In this document: positions 47,112-58,741 of the stretch, piece by piece | Layout of the letters: the number at the start of each line of letters is the position of its first letter | Position numbering within the stretch: position 1 is the stretch's first letter | NCBI RefSeq assembly: GCF_034140825.1 | Contig: NC_089044.1 | Span: 22,746,001-22,810,000 of the forward strand | DNA length: 64,000 nt | DNA from: Oryza sativa Japonica Group | Lineage: Eukaryota; Streptophyta; Magnoliopsida; Poales; Poaceae | Direction of reading: 5' to 3' | Notes under the pieces: generated by a model | What the model saw: the letters and a program-made list of their open reading frames with translations, nothing else | What the model was told of the DNA's origin: nothing | Databases searched by the model: none | Translations under genes and position numbers: made by a program

Positions 47112-47334
47112 CAACCTCCATCGTGTAGCTATTGGTTTCCGTGACCAACGTTTGATCGTCCATCTTATTTTAAAAAAATGATTAATATTTTTATTGTTAT
47201 TAGATAATAAAGCATGAATAGTACTTTATGTGTGACTATTTTTTAAAAAAAATTTCATATTTTTTTCAAATATGACGAACAGTCAAACGTTGGTCACGGA
47301 AACCTATAACTGCAATTATATTGGACGGAGGTAG
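47112..47334. mobile_element. Stowaway-type MITE
   Basis: The arms share GGTTTCCGTGACCAACGTTTG and its complement. The right end reads GGACGGAGGTAG followed by TA. The left end is less exact. Confidence 0.72.
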
Positions 47335-47404
47335 TACGTGGTAGGTTAATTAGTAACATCGTGTGATCTACATCATCTTAATCTATAGCGAGTTTCTTGT
47401 TTAA

Positions 47405-47741
47405 GGCCTTGTTTAGTTGCGAAAATTTTTTGGGTTTGGTTATCACATCAGATATAAGAACATACATTTGAAGTATTAAACATAGTCTAATAATAAAATA
47501 ATTACAGATTCCGCCAGAAAACTGCGTGGCGAATTTATTAAGTCTAATTAATCCATCATTAGCAAATATTTACTGTAGCACCACATTGTCAAATCATGGC
47601 GCAATTATGCTTAAAAGATTTGTCTCGCAATTTACACGCAATCTGTATAATTGGTTTTTTTTCCTGTATTTAATACTGTATGTATGTGTCCGAACATTCG
47701 ATGTGAGCGTGAAAATTTTGTTTTGGAAACTAAACAGGGTC
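47405..47741. mobile_element. PIF/Harbinger-type MITE
   Basis: A 337-bp element with ends GGCCTTGTTTAGTTGCGAAA and GGAAACTAAACAGGGTC and TAA duplications (47402-47404 and 47742-47744). It lies about 0.8 kb upstream of the DREB gene. Confidence 0.8.
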
Positions 47742-47744
47742 TAA

Positions 47745-48945
47745 TTCTCGGTATGTAATAAGTTCTTATGAACCAGAACACACCACATGTTGTAATTAAG
47801 GAGAAAATTCCGAGGGGTTTTTTAGGAAAGGGGAAAAAACGCGTGTAACACCTGTGTTCCACTTTGATCTACAAGTAACATGGGACATATATCAGCATCC
47901 ACATCCATTTCACCTCATATCAATGTAGAAGGTGATGGGACGGGCCCATGCAAAAGGAGGAAGAGGAGGACTGTTCAGTCACTGACAGCTTGGCCCTCAA
48001 GGGATGACTAATATTCATGGAAGGCAGCCAAGGACACCATGAGGGGCTCCTCAATGTATTGTTCCTTTCAAGTGCTCAAGAAACCCTGGTGTCTTGCTGG
48101 TGACACACCCCCAATTAAAGGCATGTCACACCAGCCCACAACCCCCCCCCCCCCCCTTCATGTGTGCTGCATCACCCCCCATTTTACAACTCATCTGGCT
48201 TTTCCATGCTGCTGCCCACATTAGCTCCTGTTGGCTTGGCTCTTTATCTTATCTCATCCTGCAAGGGATCACACAACCAAAGAGATTCTCTATATCAACA
48301 GCTGTTGGTGTGATACGAGCCACTGACATGTGAGACCGGACCTATCTGTCAGTGATCACTACTGCAGAGGATGTGAAAAATGCAATGCGAACAGCTGACC
48401 ATTGCAGGTTCTGGAACAGGTTAGGATGTGAAAATGGCAGCCCATGCAAGTGGAAATCAAGGCAAGGGGCATATCAGCATATGGCAGTGGTATTGGCCAG
48501 TGGGCAGTAGTAGTATGGCATTGGGATTGGAGCACATGGATTTGGCCAGGGGATGTGTGGCTGCACCCAAGGTCTGGCTTTTGGAAGGCCCTGCTGTCTC
48601 TTGGAAGCAAAAAAAATTTGTGCTTGCCTTGCATGCAGCCATGCTGGGCTTGCTCCCTTGGATGTATGTGGCAAGTGAACCCCATCTACGCATAATTGCA
48701 TTGGATTTTCCCTTCATTGGATTCCAGATGCATGTTGTTATTGTTTTTGTTGGTATTCTCTTTTGTGAGCAACCATTCACTGTTTCGCTTTTAGTTCCTT
48801 TTCTCCTTCTAGAGTGTACTTACCACTACTAGTTTATTACTCCCTCCAAAGTTTGTCGTTAGGATAAAAAAATTGTAGGTAAAATGTATGGTTAATTTGG
48901 TTGTCCAAAATGTATAGCATGTATAATGACTAGAGATGACAACTA
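47745..48945. other. spacer, no gene recognised
   Basis: 48040-48830 is less AT-rich and partly open, but it carries no domain I recognise. A run of 15 C lies at 48142-48156. A TGACATGTGAG ... CTGTCAGTGATCAC inverted motif lies at 48322-48360. Confidence 0.3.
48142..48156 (+). repeat. C15 homopolymer
   Basis: A run of 15 cytosines. Its length may vary or be miscalled. Confidence 0.9.
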
Positions 48946-49061
48946 CTCCGTCCGTCCTAAAATATATAAGAATTTTTAGACGGAAGGACTATATCCTAAA
49001 TTCGTAGTATTAAAATATATTTTATCCGTAAAAAAATTATTATATTTTAGAATGGATGGAG
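48946..49061. mobile_element. small Mariner/Stowaway-type MITE
   Basis: A 116-bp element with ends CTCCGTCCGTCCTAAAATAT and ATTTTAGAATGGATGGAG, flanked by TA. Confidence 0.75.
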
Positions 49062-49063
49062 TA

Positions 49064-51000
49064 ATTACTGCCACACTAACTACGAGCTCCATCGCTTCAC
49101 CTGCCACTGATTATAAACTGTAACACTTAATACTGACTAAAAAATAAAAAATAATATGTGAATAGATCTTTTATATATATTCTTAGCGACTTAGAAACAA
49201 TGAAAAAAAACTACGATAAAAAATATCAAAAATAACTTTAAAATTAAGTTTTAGAATTTAAATTTTAGTCACGACTAGTAAGCTGAAGAGCAAATGAAAA
49301 AGCTAACGGTGTTTCCATGTCAGAGTTGTGCGTACATCCAAAAGAGTTCAAATTCTGATATCCACGAATCAGCGTTCCCGCCCTCACGCGCCGGCCCACA
49401 CGAACTTGTGTAGGTAGAAAGCATGTGTCTTCGTATCGTAAGAGTGGATACCTATACGTACACTCAACCCGTCAACGGCCTTCGTTTTCCACGGGGGAGA
49501 TCGATCAATGCATGCATATTGTCGATCGATCGATCGAAGCGCCGCCGCGCGGCGCGCGTCGTCCCATTGCCTGGCCCTGATGCGGTGAACGCGCACGCGC
49601 TCCGGACATCGGCCCGCGACGCGCCCTCCGTGTTCTGATGCGTCCTCCACCGCGCATGTGCCTGCCGCCATGTGCGCGCGCATGCTTCGTGTCCGCTGCA
49701 CAGAGCGTGGCCGCGTCGCGGCGACGATGGTTTGCACGGTCCAATGCCCGGGCGACAGCCATGGCGCGAGCGCGACCCCCGGCTTGCTGGGAGGGCGGCA
49801 ATAATCCATTTCAACTATTGGATCCAAGCGTTCGGTTCCAGCTGCCGGGACACGTAGTGCACTCTCCTCGTTATCTCCTGGTGTGTCTTCTTCCCCTCCT
49901 CATCACTGTGGCCATACTACATGCTACTACTCAATTGTGTATGTAGCCAATCGGTTGGAGTACAGACTACGACAGAGAACGGTGCTCTGCTTCCCATTAT
50001 TTTCTTTCAAGAGCTAGGACAGTACAAAGGAGTACAGTAGGAGTATGCACCCCCCATACTACTCTACATTCGAATTCGAGATGGCGACCACAACCTTGTT
50101 TTGGTTGCAAAAATCATTCGGGGATGCATGCTTATATTAGTGTTGCCACGTTTTTCTCCACTGAAATGAAAGGCTCAATAGATCCGTGCTTCAACGGATA
50201 AAAAATCGATCTTCATATCTACAAGTAGATATACACGATCAAAATATATACTTCATTTGTTTTCAAATAGCTAACACTGGGCACAAATTTTAAAACTGAC
50301 AACTCAGTCTTTTTGTTACAAAAGGAATTACAAATACTTAAAGGAATAACAGATCATAGTATATTGTATGTCTTAAATATAAGCATTATGGAGTTAGTAC
50401 TATCACTGTGACTTCAGAGTTTTTTTTTTTTTTATAGAACTGACTTCAGAGTTGACATGAGAAAAACCTGACATCGTCCGGCGACGATGGCATCAGGCAA
50501 TATCGGCACACGGCAGGTTTGATTCGCTCATCAGATTTCGGTGCGTACCAATCTGTACCATGCATACGCGTTAGCTAGGTTTGCGGCGTTTTTACTCATC
50601 ATCGCGGTAGCTAGCTGCATATGATGCATCTTTGGCCATATCTGAGGTGAACAGTGGGGATGAAGCTGTACCAAAGCACCATGATCTGGCTGCATAAAAC
50701 ACATTTGAATCTCTACACTGTAGTCTTCCGTGAGGCAATTAATTAGGTGCTGGAGAATAACGCATAATTAATCAAGGAATGAAAAATGGTGAGAAAAATG
50801 GCACATGTATTGCTGGTACATCGTTGGCACTTGGCAGTTAGGCTTAAGACTGAGTTCTTTTCATCAACTTCAAACGATAACTTCTTTGTTTTTCGTTAGC
50901 ATGTTTTCGAACCTATTAAACGCATAATTAATAAAGGACTGAAAAATGGTGAGAAACAATGTTATTGTTACTGGTACTAGTACATCGTTTGCAGTGGCCT
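49064..51000. other. spacer with an unexplained GC-rich block
   Basis: 49530-49800 is strongly GC-rich with CpG and open frames on both strands but no known domain. It is preceded by a GATC-repeat (CGATCGATCGATCG). It may be a promoter/first exon of an unrecognised transcript or a captured fragment. The rest is AT-rich. Confidence 0.3.
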
Positions 51001-51059
51001 GTCGAGTCAATTTCTTTTGAGGCAACCAAGACGAAAGCATCAGCTAACCGAGTGAAAAA

Positions 51060-51739
51060 TAGGCCCAAGACGAGCACGCTGAGGCCTATCTCAAAGTTGG
51101 TCCGGCCGAGCAAGCCCACTGCAACTCTAGAAATACGGGCCACATAACTAACTTGCAAATTTTGGGCTGAATACTGGGCTTCCAAGAGGCGGAATCCTAT
51201 TTGGGCCGGATATCTGCGAACGCTAAATGGGCCGCCAAAAGAGCCCTCTACTATTCAATGGGCGGGCCCACGAAGAAAAGGTTGGGCCCACTACGGAACG
51301 GAAGCCTAGGGCCAGCCGGCAGCCGTCGGATCAAGATGGACGGCTTCTGTGCCTCGACCAGCCCTCTCGCCCTCGTCGCCGGCTGCCTCCGCCGCCGCAC
51401 GCCGCCGCCGCCACCTCATCGCTGGCCCGCGCCGCGCCGCCGCCTGATGGGATTCCGCGCGTCTATATCCCACGTCCCTCTTGCTGCTTCTCTTCCACTC
51501 GCCTCCGTCGCGGTGAGCGAGCGAGCGCGAGCGGCGATGGAGGAGACGAGGAGGAGGGGTGGTCGAATGTGAGAGGCGAATCCACGTCTTGCCGCTGAGA
51601 AGGCGGCGGGAGGGAGCAACGTCGTGAGACCCACCACGCGGTCGCTGACGGGTGGGCCCAACCACCCGGCCGCCGCCACTCCCGCGCCCTTATCATCTAT
51701 CTGCCTCGTCTTCTCCGCCCCCTCAAGCTGTTCGACGGA
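51060..51739 (+). promoter_or_regulatory. BIOF promoter and leader with site II motifs
   Basis: Between 51060 and 51295 there are at least six GGCCCA/TGGGCC (site II-like) motifs, typical of plant housekeeping promoters. A TATATCC word lies at 51464. The GC-rich part 51300-51600 has an open plus frame with no known domain and is treated here as leader or promoter. Bidirectional activity is possible. Confidence 0.45.
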
Positions 51740-54700
51740 ATGGCGCAGTGGGACGCGCTCGTGGACGCCGCGCTGGCGAGGCTGGCGTCCAGGAGCCTCC
51801 TGCGCGCCACGCGCCCCATCGCCCTCGCGCCGCCGCCCGCGCCGCCGGAGACCTTCCCCTGCCCAGGCCCGTGGGACCGCGCAGCCGTCGAGATCCGGCT
51901 CGACCGCGCAACGCTCCACCAATGGCTGGCTGAAGGTCCAACCTTTTTTTATCATCTGCTTTGCTTCCATGCATATCAAATTTTCATTTTTTTATTATTA
52001 TTTCTTCCATGTAATAACTGCCTTTGAGATAAGCCTAAACAACATGTTCTAGTTTCTTTCAATATCATTTTTAATGGGAAAGGTGTTATCAACAATTCTA
52101 GTTGTTATCAATATAGTTTCGTTTTGCAGAAACTCTACCAACTTCTCATGTATCGTTTTACTTGATTAGGTGGTGAGGGGAGTGGCCAAGAAGAGAAAGT
52201 GGACGAGAAACTGATTCTTTTCTCCGGGAATGATTACATGGGCCTCAGCTCGCATCCTGCAATTCGCCATGCCGCAGTGAAGGTGCTCCTTTCTTGCACC
52301 CATGGCTATTGTTTGGTGCGGAATTTTTTTGACACTCTAGGATTTGCACCATGTTTCATTGAGGGGCAAATCCTAGACTGGCGCATGATCGATTTTTCCT
52401 TGTTTGATCTATGGAGTGGACTGAATCAATGCTTCGGTGGTTAACTTTGCCAACATTCTGGTGTATCTACTAGGCAGCTGAAGAGTACGGCATGGGCCCT
52501 AGAGGATCTGCGTTGATTTGTGGATATACTACCTATCACAAAATGGTGGAGGAATCGTTGGCAGAGCTGAAGAAAAAGGAGGTACTGTTGCGTTCAAAAT
52601 TTAAGCAACCACATGTGCCCGGTATACAAAATAAAATAAAAAACTTGCAGCCTTACTAGAGTCCTTCTACAGGATTGCCTTCTTTGTCCCACTGGATTTT
52701 CTGCCAATATGGCTGTAATGACGGCTCTGGGAAACATCAGCTCTCTGTTGGCTGCTGGGAGAAAACCTGCGGAGGACGAAAGAATAGCAATTTTCTCAGA
52801 TGCTCTGAACCATGCTTCGATCATTGATGGGATTCGCCTTGTTGAGCGACAGCAAGAAGTGGTATCATTTGTGTACAAGCACTGTGACATGTCCCATCTT
52901 GAACTTTTGCTGTATGTTTTTCACTTTCCAGTCATAACTCATAACATACAAAATGCTAAGCACTAATTTACTTAGTTATAAACCATGTTTGTGATTACAC
53001 ATGCAGATCCAGTTGCTCAATGGAAAAGAAAGTTGTTGTCACAGATAGGCAAGTTATACATCCAAGTAAATTTCATCATTTAAGAAGCATTTATTCTCTG
53101 TATTAGTGAGTAGTGTACCGAACTCAGAAGCTCTTTTGATTGGTAAAATGCAGCCTGTTCAGCATGGATGGTGATTTTGCTCCATTGCCTGAGCTTGTCA
53201 AGTTGCGCAGAAAGTATGGGTTTTTGTTGGTGATCGACGATGTTAGTATATTATCTTCCCTGAAATACAGTATTTTTCTGGCCTAATATTAATCAAGTTA
53301 TGTTGCAAATTTCCTTTTCAAGGCACATGGAACACTTGTTTGTGGTGAGAATGGTGGTGGTGCACCTGAGCTGTTTGAATGTGAGAATGAGATTGACATA
53401 AGTGTTGGCACCTTAAGCAAGGCTGCTGGCTGCCAGGGTGGTTTTATAGCATGCAGGTATTCTATTCTAAGGCATGTCCATATTATCTGGCAAGGAAGAA
53501 CTGCTCATAGTGCATATTAAACTGTGGAAATGAATCATAGATGCCTTGAAATAAAGGACTTCATAAAATACCTGAGACAAAACCTACTTGATAATATGTA
53601 AACAGTAGCGGCATGCTCATCACGGCCAACAGGAAATGTTAGAACAAATGCTTGGATGACTTCAAACATTTTCCATATCTGTTGCTGTCCTGAGTAACTT
53701 ATGGGCATCGGCGATTATAGTTTAGGAATTACGCTAAGTGCTTAACTTTTGATGTTAATAGATGCTCTGGACACCACATAATATTATTTATCAGGGTCTT
53801 GGTTATGAAATTTGCACTTCAGAGCCTCATGCTTATAAACTCAATAAATAGAAGTTCTCTTGAATTAGCCTCTCTTGATAATACTTCATGCCATAATCTC
53901 TGCATTTTGGATGCATGCCATAATCTGTCTTTACAATTTCCAATCTTATGACGAATAATAATTTGAAATTTGTTTGCAGTACCCGATGGAAGAGGCTGAT
54001 TCAATCGCGAGGTCGTTCCTTCATATTTTCAACTGCTTTACCAGTGCCAGTAGTTGCTTCTGTGTATGGTAATACTCTACACATTGTGTTCTAATAATTT
54101 AAAATATTGATATGGGAATCTGGTATTGATTGCTACATATACCTGTTTGTGTTACACTGTTTTCACGAGGAAGGGCATAGAAAACCTTCTCTATCACATT
54201 AATCCATAGAAGGACGAATTTAAATAAAACATTAACTAACGTAAAAATTATCTCATTGTCAAAGTAAATATCAGGAATTCTTCTAAACAGAATCAATTAA
54301 TTTCAGCTGCCCTCTATGTATCAAGGGAGGAGAGATGGCGGAGATCAGTGATCTGGAGGCATGTGCAGTATTTTGCCTCTTTGACAAAACTCAACATAAC
54401 AAGTCCCATAATTTCCATTGTAGTTGGAAGTGAAAAAGCAGCACTTAGAGCTGGAAGGTTCTCACTTCCTCCCATTTTTGTTTCTTGATAATATCAGTAG
54501 TTGTGTGTTCTAATCTTTTCATTTTGAAACTGCAGGGATATGCTAAGATCTGGATTTCATGTCACGCCAATCCGACCACCCACAGTACCGCCCAACTCAT
54601 GCAGGTTGAAAATTTTCTGTTCCTAGCATTTTCCATCCTAATCTCTATTCATAGACTTCAGCAACCTAAAGCATCAGTGTTCCTAGGGACCATAGACTGT

Positions 54701-55045
54701 AATTGGATTAGGAACCAGGGTATATATGCATTTTTATTAATGTGTTTTCTTGGTCTTTGCTACTGCTCTCCAAAGATGGAATCCCTGCTAGACTTTTTTT
54801 TTGAACTGCTTGCTATAATTTGTTGTCCAGATATTAGATGGTCCTAGTGTTCATCGACATAAGGTCGGGCCTGTTTCAACCAAGATTAACTGTTTTATTT
54901 CTTTCCATGAATTCTTTGCAGGTTGCGAATAACTCTCAGTGCTTCTCATTCTTCGGATGACATCAAAAGGCTGGTGGATGCGCTGACGCCGTGGCTCCCT
55001 CACAAACATGATATTCAGATATATGCTGTGGCATCAAAGCTCTAA
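51740..55045 (+). CDS. BIOF: 8-amino-7-oxononanoate (KAPA) synthase, biotin synthesis
   Basis: Eleven exons: 51740-51935, 52170-52282, 52474-52581, 52673-52911, 53007-53048, 53154-53241, 53323-53456, 53980-54068, 54307-54457, 54536-54604 and 54922-55045. They give 450 residues. The enzyme is a PLP-dependent alpha-oxoamine synthase. It joins pimeloyl-thioester and L-alanine to make KAPA, the first committed biotin step. Visible landmarks are LFSGNDYMGLSSHPAIR, GPRGSALICGYT, NHASIIDG (H186), FSMDGDFAPLPEL, LLVIDDAHGTLVCG (D261, H264) and VGTLSKAAGCQGG with the PLP lysine K295. The protein ends in ...YAVASKL, a canonical SKL peroxisomal signal, in line with peroxisomal KAPA synthase in Arabidopsis and fungi. 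Intron 5 uses a GC donor (GATAG|GCAAGT). All residues expected for catalysis are present. Confidence 0.94.
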
Positions 55046-57010
55046 ACAATGATTCATCCGAGTGTTCAGCTCATCAAGCTTCAAGAAGTAACATTAGCTG
55101 AGATCCCACCGGATGATATGGGAGAAAAGGGGATAAGTTAGTGCTGGTTGACGCGATTAATACTGGGATATCTTTGTATTACAGCACAATCAATATGAAT
55201 ATGAAACATAACTGATGAAACAGTACTACATCTTTTGCCCTCTCTAATTTGACTTTACTTAAACATAAAGCATCACATAATTAGCTAGGTAACAACATGA
55301 ATGCATAGCATCCACTCTTTACTGCAAATACAGAAACGTATGCACAAACTACAAATATCGACAAATTGAGAGAGAGGGGCCACGCTTTATGCAAGGAACA
55401 ACATTTATACAAACTCTAAGTGATCAGCAGATTAAGAGCAAACAAATAAAGCTAAATTATTATGGTGTATTGGAACAAGCGTGCTAAAAATAATATGTTA
55501 TACTATATATATAACTCTCTCTTAATATGATGTAAACACAATTAGAGGTGCAGTAAAAATGGCAGCATCTGCTCCCCTGTGTTATTGAATATTCGGCTTA
55601 ACTAGTTGATGGATCAACTCGTGCATGAAATGTCTTTGCAACAAATGCAGCTTAATCTGATTCTCCATCATTCCACATGCAGCTTACTGTACAAGTATTT
55701 TTACAGTCATTAAGAAGATAACGGGATGTACCATATTTTTTAAGTTGATACTTATCTGTTGGTACCTCTCAAAGACACTAAAATTTCTATTAACCAAAGA
55801 AGTGCAAGCTATGCAGAAAGCAGAGGAGGTAAGAATAAGATAGTGAAACACTCATCCTTGCATTTCTTTCTGATGCAATATGAATCTTCAGAAATATATA
55901 TAGTACTCCTTCTACTAGCTAGCTAGTATAGTTATCTTGTCACCGACACCATAGAATATGAATCATCAGAATTATATATAGTGAAAGCCAAGGAGTAAGT
56001 TCGGAGAATTAGAGACTACAACTTTTCACTAATATCAATACAGTATACAGGCAACTACAGAATGTAGGGCCTGTTCACTTTAATGCTATTTTTAACCATA
56101 CCATTTTTTTTGATAAAGTTACCCAAAAAATATCCACGTTTAGTTTGTTGCCAAATTTAGTCAATACATAAAAAATCCTGCCAAAATTTTAGCAATATTG
56201 TCATCTTGTCAAAATTTTAGTATTGACAAAACTTGGTAAGGTTTATTTTAGCTACAATCTGTTCATATTCTACGGAACACTCAAAATAGCATAGTAGATG
56301 ATTTACTAATGGGCAAAAGGCGATTTGAAATAGCATATATACAAATGAAAACAACAGCGTTTAGGAAGGGTATACAGTAGTACTTAAGAAGTTGAGAGTT
56401 CATGATCTCAACAGAATTGAAGAAATAAATAATCACGAAATAGATGTGTATTTATGTGTGAAGAGAGAAAAACCGATCAATATACAACCTGATGTATGCT
56501 TAATTGACTAGAGGGATATGACTAATTAGTTCTACACTAGTAATATCGTGCGCGTGCAATATACATTCTTCACAAATATATATAATGAAAATTAAACATA
56601 CATTTCCAGCTCGACCGAAGTGTCCTGCAATAAAAATACGGATTTGCTATAAATGTGCCATCATGTTTTTCATGAAAAAATAGTTAGCATGTATTTACAT
56701 TGTAAGTCCCTAAATTACATATGTAAGTCCCTAAATTACATATATAATTACATTAGATTTGTAATATAATTGCATTTGACATATTTTTACCTATGTCGTC
56801 ATATTTTTAGATTGACCCTAAAAATATAACTAATATCCACATTTTACATGATTTGGATTAGTCATTTAGTATGACAATTGATAAAACCTATCCTTATTCA
56901 AAATATAATCTAAAAGGTTCAACATATGAAGTTGAAGCTGATATATTGGTGGTAAAAACTAGTAGAACCTATCCTTGTGAAAGAAGGCACCTGAAAACTT
57001 ACTGGATATA
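55046..57010. other. 3' flank and spacer
   Basis: 55240-55400 is similar to 58270-58470, reported as a repeat. The rest has AT-rich DNA with no gene. 56068-56290 looks like a decayed DNA transposon with CAAAATTTTAG repeats. Confidence 0.35.
55240..55400. repeat. duplicated segment, copy 1 (partner 58270-58470)
   Basis: Shares TAATTTGACTTT, ACATAATTAGCTAGGTAACAAC, ATAGCATCCACT and AACGTATGCACAA with 58270-58470 in the same order and orientation. The partner lies just 3' of the RRM-like gene, so this may be a relic of a duplicated gene end. Confidence 0.7.
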
Positions 57011-57019
57011 TAAAAAAAA

Positions 57020-57576
57020 AGGTGAATAGCTAATTAAGTCCCTCAAGTTTCACTGAAGGCTCAATTTGATCCTTCACGTTTTATTTTGTTCACATAGCTC
57101 CTCTAAATATTTGTTTTGGTTTGACATCATCCTTGGGCCAACTTAATATGCCATATGGCTATTTTTAGTCAATATTTCTATTAGAAAATGTCCCTTTTGC
57201 CCTTAATTTATATACAACTATATACTAAAAGGGAGAAAATCAAGATGAATAAACAACATTGCAGATATACTTCCAATTATTTCAACATGTGCACATGAAA
57301 CTTAAGCAATTACTATTGTATACAGCTTGCTAGTACATAATTTATTTTCGTTTTACATAATTTACTATACATTATCTTAAAAAAATCAAGCATACAATTT
57401 TTCTCTTATATATGTGAATGATGAGGGTATAAGTGTCATTTATCAAGAGAGTTATTGGTTCAAGGATAAATTTGAACTAAAATGAAAACTTGAAGGACTA
57501 ATATGGATAGATTGAAACATCAAGGACTAAACTGAGGCTTAGATGAAACTTGGAGGACTACTTGAGCTATTCACCC
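57020..57576. mobile_element. MULE-like element with long inverted repeats
   Basis: A 557-bp element. The left end AGGTGAATAGCTAATTAAG and the complement of the right end share ordered blocks (AATAGCT, AGT.CT.CAAGTTTCA, GGCTCA, TTGATCCTT) over more than 100 bp. It is flanked by a 9-bp TAAAAAAAA duplication (57011-57019 and 57577-57585), low in complexity. There is no transposase. Confidence 0.68.
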
Positions 57577-57585
57577 TAAAAAAAA

Positions 57586-58735
57586 TAGTGGTAACCATAT
57601 TTGCACCCAACACCTCCCACGGAGAGCTAACGAGATTGAAATAATATTGAAGAAAATCCTTACCTTCAGACAATTTGTTAGCATTGGAGTTATCAGGATC
57701 CATGGAGTCCTCCAATGGAATCCTAGACTTGTCTGTTTCGTTTATGTGAAGGAATATTAATTAATGTATGTCTGGATTTCTAGTTAGAGAAGCAAATTGT
57801 TTGGCAATGCTACAGCAACCTACAGAAGATGATTTAAAGATGCTTCTGTCTAACCAGAAATCAAAGATAGCAAGTAGATAATATTTCATATGCTCTATCT
57901 TAGCCTGAATATAGGGCTGGAAGAGGCTCCCTTCTTTTCTGAACAGAATGCACAATTATTCTACTCTTCGTGAAACAAAAACCAAACATTATTATCAGAA
58001 TCTTTGGAGAGGAATAGATGTCAACCCTAAAAATTTAGTCAATTTTCAGACTATTTTGTATATTAAATCTCCGTCCAAGAATCAAGCCAGTATACATAGA
58101 ATGACAATTAATTAATATGTAAATTCAAACAAAAATAAAACGTAAATACTTACAGAAGAGGCACCACATAGAATAACACAGTAGCAGAAGGTCAATCCTA
58201 GCGTGACTTTAGCTCCACTGCACAAACAAACTTAATTGGGATATAAGCCTTGGCTTCTTCACTCTAACTCAACTCTGTAATTTGACTTTCCTGATTGCCA
58301 ACCAGAACAAACAATAAAGTAGCAGTGCAGCACATAATTAACTAGGTAACAACATGCATGTATATAGCATCCACTGTTCATTGCAAAATTACCAAAAACG
58401 TATGCACAAGCTACAAACATCGATAGACTGATGATGAAAGACACACATTTATTCCATGAGAGACAAGCTAGCAAAACATGCAATTAAGCTCTGTCCAAAG
58501 CTCTAGATAGGGTAGTATGCTTGGACATGCATGCCTAACACACAAACATCAACAGATCATACATGGATCAACACTTGTCTCTCTCTGAGCTAGTATAGCT
58601 AAACACATACTTAATTAATTCATGTGATTATATATGATAATATAGCTCTGGCTGCAGCTTGATGATACTATATCAGCGTAAGTGTATAGCATTCATGCAT
58701 ATGTAGTAGTAGTATTCAGTTCAGTTCAGTTCAGT
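57586..58735. other. 3' flank of RRM-like gene and spacer
   Basis: Holds the second copy of the duplicated segment (58270-58470). No other gene is seen. Confidence 0.35.
58270..58470. repeat. duplicated segment, copy 2 (partner 55240-55400)
   Basis: See the partner entry. The match is imperfect, with small insertions in this copy. Confidence 0.7.
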
Positions 58736-58741
58736 TCAGTT
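58714..58741. repeat. (TTCAG)n microsatellite
   Basis: About five head-to-tail TTCAG units directly next to the stop codon of the RRM-like gene (minus strand). Confidence 0.9.

Noticed and set aside
48428-48832. Plus-strand 134-residue open frame
   Set aside because: No recognised domain and no splice or promoter support. Overlapping frames on the other strand are equally long.
51306-51979. Minus-strand protein-coding gene overlapping the BIOF leader
   Set aside because: No conserved domain, Arg/Ala-rich composition and overlap with the BIOF first exon.
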